From Cyrtodaria siliqua (lineage: Eukaryota > Mollusca > Bivalvia > Adapedonta > Hiatellidae): a stretch of 64,000 bases of DNA. A program made the position numbers and the translations under genes. Shown one piece after another: positions 40,263 to 50,873 of this stretch. Position 1 is the first letter of the stretch. Each line of letters opens with the position of its first letter. The notes beneath the pieces were generated by a model that searched no databases, was not told the DNA's origin, and saw nothing but the letters and a program-made list of their open reading frames with translations. Location of the stretch: contig JAWPHD010001417.1 of the NCBI GenBank assembly GCA_037043455.1, forward strand, positions 62,001 to 126,000, read 5' to 3'.

Positions 40263-40469
40263 TTATATGAATAATCTGTCTGAATAAATGTTTCTTTTAT
40301 ACCACAACGTTAACGAGAAGTGATAAAATACTGCCTTTTGATTGGCTAGCTACATTTCAATTCAAATGACGACACACTCACTTTGATGTATAAAATGGTT
40401 CCTTACTTCTATCAAAAAACGTCATGACTGCGAAACCCCAGAAACCGTCTTGTCATAGGTTTCTTCTTT

Positions 40470-40672
40470 TCCACACCCACCATCTTGACATATTCCTAGA
40501 GCTCAATTTGACTTGACAACAAAAGCAAACGATTTCATCAGCATTACCCTTGTAGTAAAATCCAGCTTTGGCTAATTTATATTTATCCGTTTAGGGTAAG
40601 TACCAAACGTAGCAAGTCGATTCTCATAGCAATTCGTGTTAGATACACAACGTATTGTCACGTTCATCATAT
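40470..40672 (-). pseudogene. BIR (IAP-like) domain remnant
   Basis: Two minus-strand frames, offset by one base, give the core of a BIR zinc domain. The first has CYENRLATFGTYPKR (the R..TF..(W/Y)P start of a BIR). The second has LAKAGFYYKGNADEIVCFCC (the LA.AGFYY.G..D.V.CF.C core with the first zinc cysteines). The expected later His and Cys fall in a decayed part, so the fold cannot be complete. BIR domains occur in inhibitor-of-apoptosis proteins of insect viruses and of animals, and IAP genes are numerous in bivalves. The location inside Element 2 suggests virus cargo. Confidence 0.72.
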
Positions 40673-40939
40673 TAGTCGATCTGAACCTCATAAATAAAAT
40701 GCCTTCCAAAAATTCATCTAACGTCTTTGATGTGTCTTACTCTGGAGATCCATATGGTCTATAAATCCTACAATCTGTTTGGTCGGTTAGTGACTCATTG
40801 TCGTCAATAGTTCTTTATATGCACTTTTTGGCACGTGTTTGGTTATCGGTTCATAGGTCAATGTTCGTTTACTATGACGTCTATCTAAAATATAATTAAC
40901 GTGTGCAAACACGATTTAATATCTACCGGTTGTAGAACT

Positions 40940-41400
40940 CGTTCGGATTACATTCTGATCCATCATACATCGTTGTTTTTCTTTACCTAGTTCCGGTATC
41001 ACTTGTTCAATTCCAGCTTTCAATTCCACCAATGTGGCAAATTCTTAAAATTTTAAAATTTTAAAACAATCCCTGTTCTCGTGGGTTGCACTTCTTATCT
41101 GCCGTGAGATAACCAAAACTGACGTATATCGACCACACTAAATCCAGTATTCACCTGCATGTAACGATTGGCGCCCAGATGATGTCTTAAGTGAACTTTC
41201 GTCTCTTCTTTATGGGAAGTCACTGCTCGTTGAATATCTTCTAATTACTCTGCTTTCAACGACGTAGTGTTAACGGAAATTCCTTCATTGTCGGCATTTT
41301 GTTCACGTAAATGGACTGTGAAAATACAATGTTCACATTACCGTTTCCAAAATCCTTCACCTTTACATTAACATATTTTCCAAGCTGGTATGTAGCTCTG
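40940..41400 (-). pseudogene. Tandem PC4/Sub1-like coactivator remnant
   Basis: Minus-strand pieces resemble two successive PC4 DNA-binding domains. The first is YQLGKYVNVKVKDFGNGNVN, followed by decayed sequence. The second is LGANRYMQVNTGFSVVDIRQ, then F-W, EVQPTRTGIVL and LVELKAGIEQVIPELG. This order (LG..Y-V.V..F, VDIR(E/Q)(F/Y)W, PT(R/K).GI.L, then a terminal helix) is that of PC4, a ssDNA-binding transcription cofactor. At least two stops and two frame changes interrupt it. It is the gene nearest the right terminal repeat of Element 2. Confidence 0.72.
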
Positions 41401-41424
41401 ATATTTTCTATGTTTGAACTGTAT

Positions 41425-42386
41425 GTTGTCTGAATATTGGGACACCACTTAAACGTTCATCTCATACGTTTTGTTGCGTGGTTAACCGCGTCGTCCTGAT
41501 TGGTTAATTTATAAAGACGAGTCCGTACACACTGTCTTCGGTACTAAATGGTACCTTAACTGTCTACAGAACAAAATATTCTTTTCATCTTATTGATCTA
41601 TTGTTAATAATAGTTCAGGCACAGTACGCACACTCCAGAGACTCTAGACACACTCCAGAGACTCTAGACACACTCCAGAGACTCTAGACACACTGCAGTA
41701 GTTCAGGCACAGTACGCACACTCCAGAGACTCTAGACACACTCCAGAGACTCTAGATACACTGCAGTAGTTCAGGCACAGTACGCACACTCCAGAGACTC
41801 TAGACACACTGCAGTAGTTCAGGCACAGTACGCACACTCCAGAGACTCTAGACACACTCCAGAGACTCTAGACACACTGCAGACATATAGAGTAATCAAA
41901 AGACCCGTACTCACAATAGAATCCTTGTATCTATTGTCATCAGTTCTGACACGTGTATAAAGACACACTGTCTCCAGAACTTAATGTTACCCTAACTTTA
42001 TATAAAACAAACGAGGTTTGCATTCTGTTCCTCTATTGTTAATAATAGTTCCAACACATTAGGCGCACAAAAGAGACTTTAGACATACCGGAGACACATA
42101 AGATGATCAAAAGAACCAAACCCACAATAACACACAATCCTTTCACCTATTGTCATCAGTTTTGACACATAATATTAGTCCTTACCGCTCAGATAATTAC
42201 CTAGAGATCCATTACCCTACGCAACTTTGATCTAAACGAAAGCCTTTGTTTCCCTGTGTTCGGTACACTAGTTCTTTTGTCTTCATAAATAATTGTCTTT
42301 GTTCTAAACAAATTATTTATTTTCTTTGTTCTAAACAAAAGATTCTTTGTCGTGGCCCCTAAGAGACCCCCACTCCCACTTCTACT
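41425..42386 (-). repeat. Element 2 right terminal inverted repeat
   Basis: Complement of the left repeat. Matching blocks include aacgttcatc, accgcgtcgtcctgattggt, cggtactaaatggtacc, ctaccgctcag-like sequence near 42,190, ttcataaataatt and the cttctact end. It contains a tandem array at 41,630-41,885 that is not expanded in the left copy. Confidence 0.85.
41630..41885 (+). repeat. 20-bp tandem repeat with higher-order structure
   Basis: Units of cacactccagagactctaga alternate with a longer cactgcagtagttcaggc-type spacer, giving a higher-order period of about 60-90 bp. The array lies in the right repeat of Element 2. The left repeat has only single related blocks. Confidence 0.95.
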
Positions 42387-42944
42387 CAATTCATTTATTA
42401 GTACTGTGTTTTGTAGGTACTGTGCATTTCTGCATGTATAAAAATCGAACAGAGAATGTTCAATATACATCATGCGTAATTTCCGTGTGATAACATGGGA
42501 GAAAGTGGCTGAAATGCTCTATTCTGTTTGCGTTTTTTGCCTGTTTGTGTTGGCAAAACAAGTTCAATTACTAAACATTAGTATGTGTCCATAAATTGTT
42601 TTATAAGGAGAAACATATCGTATTCGCCCATTCCACTATATAACCGAGAAGATGCCATAATTCAGCATCATCAAATCTAACATAATGTCATTATGCGGAC
42701 TTGGTCCAGGAGACTTGAATTACATTACTAATTAATAAAAGTTCTGATGACATTACGATAACTTAACACTACGGCGCCAAATGTAAAGGTCTATAATGTC
42801 AGTGGGGGTTTATTATACTAAAACGAGTAAGACAGAGTAATGAAATCCAAGCATTCTTTAAAGCCAGAATATGTTTATGTTCAACATTACCGGAGATGGT
42901 GCAGACATTGTGTGGTTTATTATTATATTACCGTTATATAGAGT

Positions 42945-43412
42945 TTAATAACCAGTGTTTTTGAGATACGGGAAATATCTCCCGAGGTAGAGAAATGGCC
43001 CCGATATAAGAACGAGTGCGGAGCGGGAGATATTTTCAGTATCTCAAAAACACTGGTTACTAAACTATATATTACATAATTTAAAATGATATTTTATTAA
43101 TATTTCTAATGACTCACGCATTTTTACACCAGTTTGCACGAGAACGCCAAGACAACGTTACGTCATCCAAGACGACGTTACGTCATACAAACAAAACAAG
43201 TGGAACCGGAACTCTTCGTTAATTCCGTAATCGTTATTTCCTAGTGGCGGAATCCGACGAAGACGTCCGTAAAACAGTCGGAACGTCATTTGGCATTCCC
43301 GCCACTGACGGAAAAGGCCGAGCAATGGGAGATATTTCCCAGTAGAGCAAACGAGTAGATATAGCTTTTCTATTGCTAGTATTTCCTATACAAATCACAG
43401 ACAAATATGTAA
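42945..43412 (+). repeat. Foldback element related in design to R2
   Basis: Bounded by tatagagtttaat-type sequence like R2 and with the same hairpin architecture. The arms differ: 'aaccagtgtttttgagatac' and its complement near 43,037-43,062, and 'gaacgagtgcggagcgggag' between them. It is followed by cgtcatccaagacgacgtta repeats. It looks like a diverged subfamily of R2. Confidence 0.65.
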
Positions 43413-43415
43413 TAT

Positions 43416-43850
43416 ATAGAGTTTAATTAACATTGCTGAAGTGATACGGGGAATACTTCCCAGTGAGAAAGATTCTTGCGATATAGAAACGAGTGCGTTT
43501 TCGCAAGAGTTTCTATATCGCAAGAATATTTCTCACGAGTGAATTATTTTCCGTATCACGACAAAAATGTTAATTAAACTATATAATATATATTCTCTGA
43601 TGAATTTCTTTCCAATCGTCTTTTGAGACAAGTATTCCTTCTTCTGTCACTCCTTTGGCGACAGCGCGGAGTAATATTATGACGTCAATTCGTGACGTAA
43701 TATCGTGACGTCTATCGTTTAGTTCATAACGTTTGGCTACTGTGCTATCTTGCGCACTAGGCGAGATAGCACAGTCGAGGAAGGAATATGTTATAGGTTT
43801 TCTCAAACTGGGACATTTCTATAATTCATCACCGAATATATAATATATTT
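43416..43850 (+). repeat. Foldback MITE R2, copy 4
   Basis: Full-length R2, directly after the R2-like foldback element. Same hairpins and TGACGTCA-rich centre as the other copies. Confidence 0.8.
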
Positions 43851-44845
43851 ACATTACATCACCCGATGTCCCCAGGCGTTTATTGAAACAACTAATTTGA
43901 AACGTACCTTTCGGTAAAAAGTACGTAGATCTACCTCGTTTGTCTGTTTGTACATATCATACTTAATAAATGTTCTATAAAGAAAATGTCCCTGAACTAT
44001 ATCCGTGTTATGCATATGAGCACTGTCGTGTGACAAAAATATACACTGTCATTAAAGTTGAAATATCACACAGATAACAAAGTTTATATCGATTGTCCTC
44101 GTAATGGCAGACTCCATTAACGGAAACTAGTTCGAATCTACATCGAAGATGACACTCCTATCAATATGGTTAGCTTGATAAGCAAATGTAATAAACGTGT
44201 CTGTCAAAATTACGATCAGTAACCTGCCAGTAATTTATATTGACATTTAATGCATTTGATGCCAATGCTACATTACTTTAAACGCTAGTTCTTTTGAATA
44301 TGAACGCATAAGGTGAGCCACTCCTATCATTAATCTTTATAATATATATATACTTTTATATATCTTTATTTTATGTATATATAATACAGTGTTATAGCGG
44401 CAACATCCGCTAGCTTTCAAAACGAGTATGATAATGGACCTTTGGAAACTGCCGAGCATGACACATACGAAATATTGCAGTCTCGGTTTGATTGAGACTG
44501 TTCATGAACGGTAGTGAAATATGCTAGCTACCGCTCACGCCCTTTAGCCCCGGGTTGAGCAGAACTCAATATTCATAAGATCAATAGTACAAAATTTTAA
44601 CCATCCCAAAGATGGCATGCATATGGCGGAGGACATGGAGTTCACTACTTCCCCATGTCGTACGGCGTATGGTGCCAGTATCTAATAAAATTAAATGCCC
44701 CGAAGAGCTAAATAAACATAATGGAATTTAGTTGGGATAGAAAAGCATATTATTCTACTATAATGTGTTGTTCATGTTAAAGCATACTCAATATATTGCC
44801 TATATAATGCTACATTGTTTGTTAGAGAGTATAACCTTGCAAGGA

Positions 44846-45272
44846 TATATAGAGTTTAATTAACATTGTTGAAGTGATACGGGAAATAATTCCCGAGTGA
44901 GAAAGATTCTTGCGATATAGAAACGAGTGCGTTTTTGCACGAGTTTCTATCAAGAATATTTCTCACGAGTGAATTATTTTGCGTATCACGACAAAAATGT
45001 TAATTAAACTATATAATATATATTCTCTGATGAATTTCTTTCCAATCGTCTTTTGAGACAAGTATTCCTTCTTCTGTCACTCCTTTGGCAACAGCGCGGA
45101 GTAATATCATGACGTCAATTCGTGACGTAATATCGTGACGTCTGTCGTTTAGTTCATAACATTTGGCTACTGAGCTATCTTGCACACTATGCGAGATAGC
45201 ACAGTAGAGGAAGGGATATGTTATAGATTTTCCAATACTGGCAAATTTCTATAATTCATCACAGAATAAATA
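44846..45272 (+). repeat. Foldback MITE R2, copy 5
   Basis: R2 copy with a shortened central hairpin, since part of the right arm (the tatatcg portion) is missing near 44,949. Confidence 0.8.
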
Positions 45273-45284
45273 ATATATTTATTT

Positions 45285-45540
45285 ACTCTGTCCCGCTTTA
45301 TTAGGATGACAATAGGGTAACAGTGAGGTTTGATGCACCCTGGAACCTGGTTGAAACCCCCAGCGGCCTATTTTGCCACTGACAGTTCCAAGGTGGTAGT
45401 TCTACTTTCAACCCGTTTATGTTTCTGATGAATGCATATAATTATTGCCTTTTATTAATTTTTGTAATTATTTCTTGTTGTTGTGCGTTTTTCTGGTTGA
45501 CTGTGGTCCTTAAAGGCTACACTTGCTGTCCGACTGTTGT
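45285..45540 (-). repeat. Dispersed repeat R1, inverted partial copy
   Basis: Contains the inverted R1 core (tgccactgacagttcc, ggttgaaacccccagcggcc). Confidence 0.7.
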
Positions 45541-45719
45541 ATCTAGTTTTGGGAATGCAAGAGATTGAAACAAAGCGAAATATGTTCTATGGTCTGTATT
45601 TTCTAAACCGATGTTTAGTTATATTCTGACGCTAATGTGCCTGTCGGAAGAATGTATTGTGTGCCTGGGGGTACCATTTAGTATAGGTTTACGTGTAACG
45701 GTATTGATATACGTATACG

Positions 45720-45960
45720 AGTCGAACGGGAAATGCAGCTTTCACAAACGACAAACATGAATGGCCTTGTAAAGGCATATGACGTCACAAATACAAAAAG
45801 GGTTAACAATAGGTTGTCTTGGAATGGTCAGTGGCATAAAAGGCCGCTGGTGGTTTAAACCAGGTTCTAGGTTGCACAAGCTTACCCTGCTTTCCCAATG
45901 AAACGGGACAGCGTAAATAAAGAAATCCCCGCCATGAACAACGAGGCAACATTAATAGAG
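45720..45960 (+). repeat. Dispersed repeat R1, partial copy
   Basis: Contains the ggaatggtcagtggcataaa and ccgctggtggtttaaacc blocks in direct orientation, about 200 bp from an inverted copy. Confidence 0.65.
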
Positions 45961-48900
45961 GGTCCCAAAGGGGTTTTGCGTGAAAACGTGATCGGGGTGT
46001 TTTTAAAAACGTGACACGTGAAACAAATAATATGTTTGCGTGATTGCGTGAAAATTATATCAGCGTGATCCGGGATTTTGGTCTTGGTAAAACATGATCG
46101 CGTGATATGGTGACGTGAAACGTGAATTTTTAGTCCTTTTCAGTCTTGTCCCTCCTCCTCCCCCGAGCCTCCCTACTGGTGCACAAACATTCGATTGAGG
46201 AAACACCATCTTACTGGTTCATGACTCGACGCTGGTATTAAACTAAAAACATAACTGCCACATAAAAACAATTCTTCGCATTTGTTAAAATTACGAGGGA
46301 TTTTCAATTATATTCTGCTGATCTTTGATGTGTTGAGTGTCATTTATTCTGTGATGTGAAAACGCAACTCTTTCTCGATAGTTCCCTCTTGAGGTAAAAA
46401 AGAAAATGTTGCGGCAATGCATCAGGTTCTTGTGGACAATATTATGCATCAATTTCGTGTAAAATAAAACGTATTTAGAACCACGTGTTACATAGTTGTA
46501 AAACTTACACGTACGTGTATTGTGATCAAGACTAATGTAAGAGACTATGCATCATATTGTTTTATTCAGTCGCTGGCTTTAGTATGTCGACGTATTTTAT
46601 GCTTAGTTTTCTACAGTTTATTATTCTCTTGTGCAATGACTAGACAAGCTCGTGAAATTGTATCATTGCACCTTCTGAAACCCTGAAAAGTGAGATTAGT
46701 ACATATAAGTTCGCCCCTCGGGCATTTTGCTCTTTTATTTGGTTGCAAATTCTGTGATTGTTCAATACAATTCTGAATAATTATGTTTTATAAATCTAGA
46801 ACAACAACATTTAAGTGTATCGTTTGCTCTGGATGTGACTTTATTATTAGAGATTTATTTTACACGTGTGTGTCCAGTTGGGCGATGAAGATAGGATAAT
46901 TTCCGCACCTTGACTTTACCATTCTTGTTTTGTGTATATATTGTATATACATCGCGGATATATACGGTGCCATTGCGTTTGGGTGTTATGGTACCTATAT
47001 GACCACTTTTTCCATTGTGATAAGGCGATTTCAGTTATAAATTCCGCTCCATTAAAACTGTGAAAACCTTTAAAAAAATTATCCAAAAATGTGTTATTCA
47101 TTTTGACAAATTGAATGTATATTACAAACTATTTAAGCTAAACAATTTAAAGTTTTTGTTGATCCAACAGCAAGGACTTAAGATGGACACAAACCTATCA
47201 AAAAGTAGTTTGGCTGTAGAATATATATGTCTCAACCAATTCTTAAAACTAATATACCTGTATTAACCACTAAATGTCCGGTATCAATGATATATAAAGT
47301 ATTTAAGTATTTTGAAATTGTTTATGAACATGCCAAATAACCTTTGCACCCTAAACATTCAGAATTGTCAGCATCGGCACAATAAGGACAATGGTATTAT
47401 CAATTGATTTCTTTGAATAGATACACTTTTCCATTCGTAATGACTGCTATTTTATAAAGTGGCTTCTCCCGTATTTTCGCAGTAATGATCACTCCATCTA
47501 CAATCGTACAAGTCATAATTACAGTATTTACGATACAAAGGCGAGAACAATGTGGCACCCATTAAGGATTTTAGACATTGGAAATATCCCGAAAGCGTTA
47601 AAGTGTTTATTCTGGATCCAATTAGTCAGTACTCTAAATCATAAATGAATGAATCGAACAGAAAACACGAGCAAAATTGTATTTCTGTACTAGTAAATGT
47701 AGCTCAGTTTCATATAATATACCGACAGCATTTGATACTTATCGTTGGCTTTTGTTTGTCAAAGTAGGCATAGAAGTTGAACAGAAAATGGAGCAATGTT
47801 GATTGTCTTCAAGGTCTCACAACACACTTCGATTTTACTGTGTTGGCCATAGGCAGAAAAGTCCAATTTTCCATTCTGAATCAAGCATTTACAGTCTAAA
47901 AGTATTTTTTTGGGAAAAAACAGTTACTGCTGCTCATAAAAATCCACAAAATCTGGTACATAGCCCACTTTGTTTGTTTTTTAATGTGAGTGGTGGCAGT
48001 CAAGGTACTCTTTTCGGCTTTCACTAAACAGTTTGCACCTAAATTCATACGCATTTTGGGCACCCACAAATGTGTCACATTTTGCTGTCAGTGTCGTCTA
48101 ATCGCTGTTCATCCAATCTCACACTATTGTTTTCTCACCTGTAATAAGAAAAGAAAATATCCATGGGCAATTATTAAAATATCTCAAACCGAAAAACACC
48201 GCCCTACTTTGTATGGTGTAAGAATCATACTACAGTCACATGCAAGGGAGCTAAGTGTGTAGTGAGATCTTGAATCCGTGTTTTGATGTCTTTCTGCGAA
48301 TGCTACATTTCCTGTTCGACCTGTATCTACTTTTGATATATAGAGGATTTGACATGAGTTGTCATTTAATACAAAAATTTATTAAACGAGTTCAGGAATT
48401 TGTTATTAAGCGAGCCTCTGGCGAGCTTAATAACAAATTCTTGGACGAGTTTAATAAAATTTTGTATGAAATGACAACGAGTGTCAGATCCTTTTTATCA
48501 CATGAATTTTGAAATTTTGAATTTGAATTTTTGAAATTTTTAATTTTTAATTTTTAATTTTTGAATTTTGAAATTTTGAAATTTGAAATTTTTTAAATTT
48601 TAAATTTTATAATTTTGTAATTTTTTAATTTTTTAATTTTGTATTTTTGAATTATTTGAATTTTTAAATTTTGAATTTTTGAATTTTGAATTTTGAAATT
48701 TTGGTCGCCTTGTATTAAACATGGTTAATATAATGAAATACGTAATGGGTATATTATACGGAATACAAGCAGTTTCATGTGATAAATAAATACATTCCAT
48801 TTGTAAGAAGGAAATATTAACTTGCTTAGACAAGCCGGTCAATACATATACAACTGTAATGGACGTAGAATATAAGATAGAAAGATGGTCAAAATAATAG

Positions 48901-49006
48901 AACCCTACATATCACGTGGTATATTAATATGATTTTTGTATTTTAAACCATGTCTGATTACAATCGTATGACTAAAAAATGAAACAATCTTGAACTTTTA
49001 TTCCAG
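45961..49006. other. Unassigned DNA upstream of the GPCR exons
   Basis: No supported gene. 45,970-46,130 repeats a cgtgaaacgtgat theme. 47,800-48,240 looks coding-like on both strands but is not assignable. 48,360-48,485 is a large palindrome on 'aatttgttattaagcgagcc'. 48,505-48,715 is a low-complexity aattttgaaatttt tract. Confidence 0.5.
48350..48495. repeat. Long palindrome (foldback element)
   Basis: Left arm gacatgagttgtcatttaat..., right arm the complement, with nested pairs tttattaaacgagtt/ggacgagtttaataaaa and ttgttattaagcgagcc/ggcgagcttaataacaaa. It is close to a complete hairpin of about 130 bp. Confidence 0.85.
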
Positions 49007-49117
49007 AGAGTGTATACTGCAATGCAACATGGGACACGATATTGTGCTGGCCAACTGCACGTGCAGGTGCTACGCTACGGCTAGCATGCCCACCGCTACC
49101 GGGGTTGGATCCAACAA
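49007..49117 (+). CDS. Class B (secretin-family) GPCR, exon of the hormone-binding domain
   Basis: A 111-bp exon flanked by ttttattccag and gtaagtat. Read with two bases from the upstream exon, it gives VYCNATWDTILCWPTARAG, then ATLRLACPPLPGLDPT. The spacing of Cys, W-D and C-W-P is the signature of the extracellular hormone-receptor domain of secretin-family GPCRs (peptide hormone receptors on the cell surface). The donor leaves one base of a codon, which pairs in phase with the next exon at 50,710. The family is clear; the ligand (for example PDF or calcitonin/diuretic-hormone type) cannot be told from two exons. Confidence 0.85.
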
Positions 49118-50709
49118 GTAAGTATATTATCTACCTGGTGCTCATTTGCAGTTAAACAACACACACACATGGTAATATTCGCATACACTCTGCTGAAAAT
49201 TGTATATTGATACTTATATAATAAGATGTATTACTAATAAAATTTCTTGTGAATCGACCACAAATTCAATAACCTATAACATGGAGTGGCTTAGTACAGT
49301 GATTCTTACAGTAAATGAATCTAGGCAGTATCGCTGGGTCACTAACATCCCCGCGCCCGACCTTACGTAATGTATGCTCCATACAAGTTCCATATAACAG
49401 TTCATAAACACTGCCATTTACTACCACGTGATGACATGGAACCTTTCAGAATAGCGTTAATACGGTTATAATGTCCCATAAACAGCGCCCTGCGGATCAA
49501 TTATAGACAACGATAGACTGCATTTAGAAGCGAAGCTGTGCAATATAATTATAACATGGTAATGGGATTGTCACTGTGTGCAAGTTGTATTGCTTCGTCG
49601 TGACAATAACAATACATTGTATACCGTGTTTACAGGTTTTCTAGTTAGCGTTATATGGCGTCATCTGGTCATTATATTTGTATGCCTACCGGTATTACGC
49701 GTCCCGGTCCAAAAGGGTAAACATAATATGTACATCAGTGGTTCAGTTGTTATGGTGCGTGTGGAAAAAAAGTATGTGACTTAGCTAAATAAACTAGGCA
49801 AATAAAACTACAAAACAAGGACTGATGATTTCAAAGGAATTAAACTGTAAATTAAGAGTTTGAATATGTTCACGTTGCATGAAAAGTTCAATGCGAAATG
49901 CTAAAACACGAAATCTGTACCAGTTTGTGAAAATAAACTGTATCCAAAAACTTAGATTTTGTATAATGTAACATAAAATGCATGGTATTCCGGGTCGTTT
50001 CAAGTCAGTCAGATCAGAAAATGTATATGGACCTCAGCTATGCTACTTTCTTTCTGATCTGACTGCTCGGTCCATAAACGTGCATATGACAAATATCAGT
50101 AAGCAAGTTGTGTTAAAAAGATATAATGTTAATTTGTTTAAATGTAAAACGCTTAAGAGGTTTTATATTGATTCTAAAATACGTTTAATGCATTAAACAC
50201 GATAACTTTAGTAGATTAATTTATTCCCATGTGAAGAAATACAACACAACACGACAACACAACACAACAGACATGATCAAAACAAAACGTTCAATACAAG
50301 AAAATGTTGATTTGGTGTCTTTTAAGAGTATGGATAAGGACCAGAACAGAATGAAATCATTATTATATCCCCGCTTTCAAAAAGTGAAGAGGATGCTATA
50401 TAGGAATCACGTTGTTCGTAAAGTCACCTCGCGTCGCGTACCACACACAGTGTTGCACCGTCGAGAGGTGTCGCGTTCCCCTAACACATTGCTATTACTT
50501 GTATTACTCAAACTGTCTTGAATAGGTGGTTCCCAAACTTCATATACACATATAACAACTGATGACCATATGCCCCTCTACATCACATTGTTGACTGCTT
50601 AACTTATTACTGAATTATGTTCCTTTGTTTCACTAAGAATTTAAGCGTGGGTATTCACATCACCTTCAGTATAAATTCTGGTTAATGTTGGTTTGTTTTT
50701 GTTTTTTAG
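49118..50709 (+). other. Intron of the class B GPCR gene
   Basis: Bounded by gtaagt and a T-rich tract ending in ag. It contains a palindrome near 50,000-50,075 around 'agtcagtcagatcagaaa' and its complement, and no other supported feature. Frames inside are short. Confidence 0.8.
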
Positions 50710-50873
50710 AGTATGGATACCGCACCTGTGGGCCGGACGGACGATGGGAAGGAAAATATCCCGGAGATTATAGTTTGCCGAGAGGTTACACTAACTATAC
50801 AGACTGCTATACACCAGAAACGTTTGACATCTACAAACGATTCTTTCTGTCAAAGACACCAGCCCAAAAGCAG
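50710..50873 (+). CDS. Class B GPCR, second exon of the hormone-binding domain
   Basis: A 164-bp exon between gtttttgttttttag and gtacttg. In phase with the previous exon it encodes YGYRTCGPDGRWEGKYPGD, then GYTNYTDCYTPETFD and a basic C-terminal part ending AQKQ. This completes the receptor's extracellular domain (the R.C..DG.W and NYT.C motifs) just before the first transmembrane helix. It ends in phase 0. No downstream transmembrane exon was recognised before 64,000, so the following intron is probably long, or the exon lies outside the window. Alternative start-like frames here are not supported. Confidence 0.88.

Larger units (their letters stand above)
33922..42386. mobile_element. Element 2: decayed Polinton-like/virus-derived element
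   Basis: An 8,465-bp segment absent from copy A. It begins AGTAGTAGGGGG and ends CCCACTTCTACT, so it has the AG...CT termini typical of Polintons, with long inverted repeats (about 33,922-35,310 and 41,425-42,386). Inside are disrupted remnants of a C2H2/polyQ/packaging ATPase protein on the plus strand, and of a TBP-like protein, a BIR domain and a tandem PC4-like protein on the minus strand. No integrase or polymerase was recognised, so the element is internally deleted or was always non-autonomous. A 6-7 bp target duplication is likely but decayed (cacacc to the left, caattc to the right, caacatc in copy A). It is clearly older than Element 1. Confidence 0.82.
42387..44830. repeat. Host segmental duplication, copy B, right part
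   Basis: Matches copy A from about 7,230 to 9,170, interrupted by foldback elements at 42.95-43.85 kb and a dispersed repeat at 44.41-44.74 kb. Confidence 0.75.
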
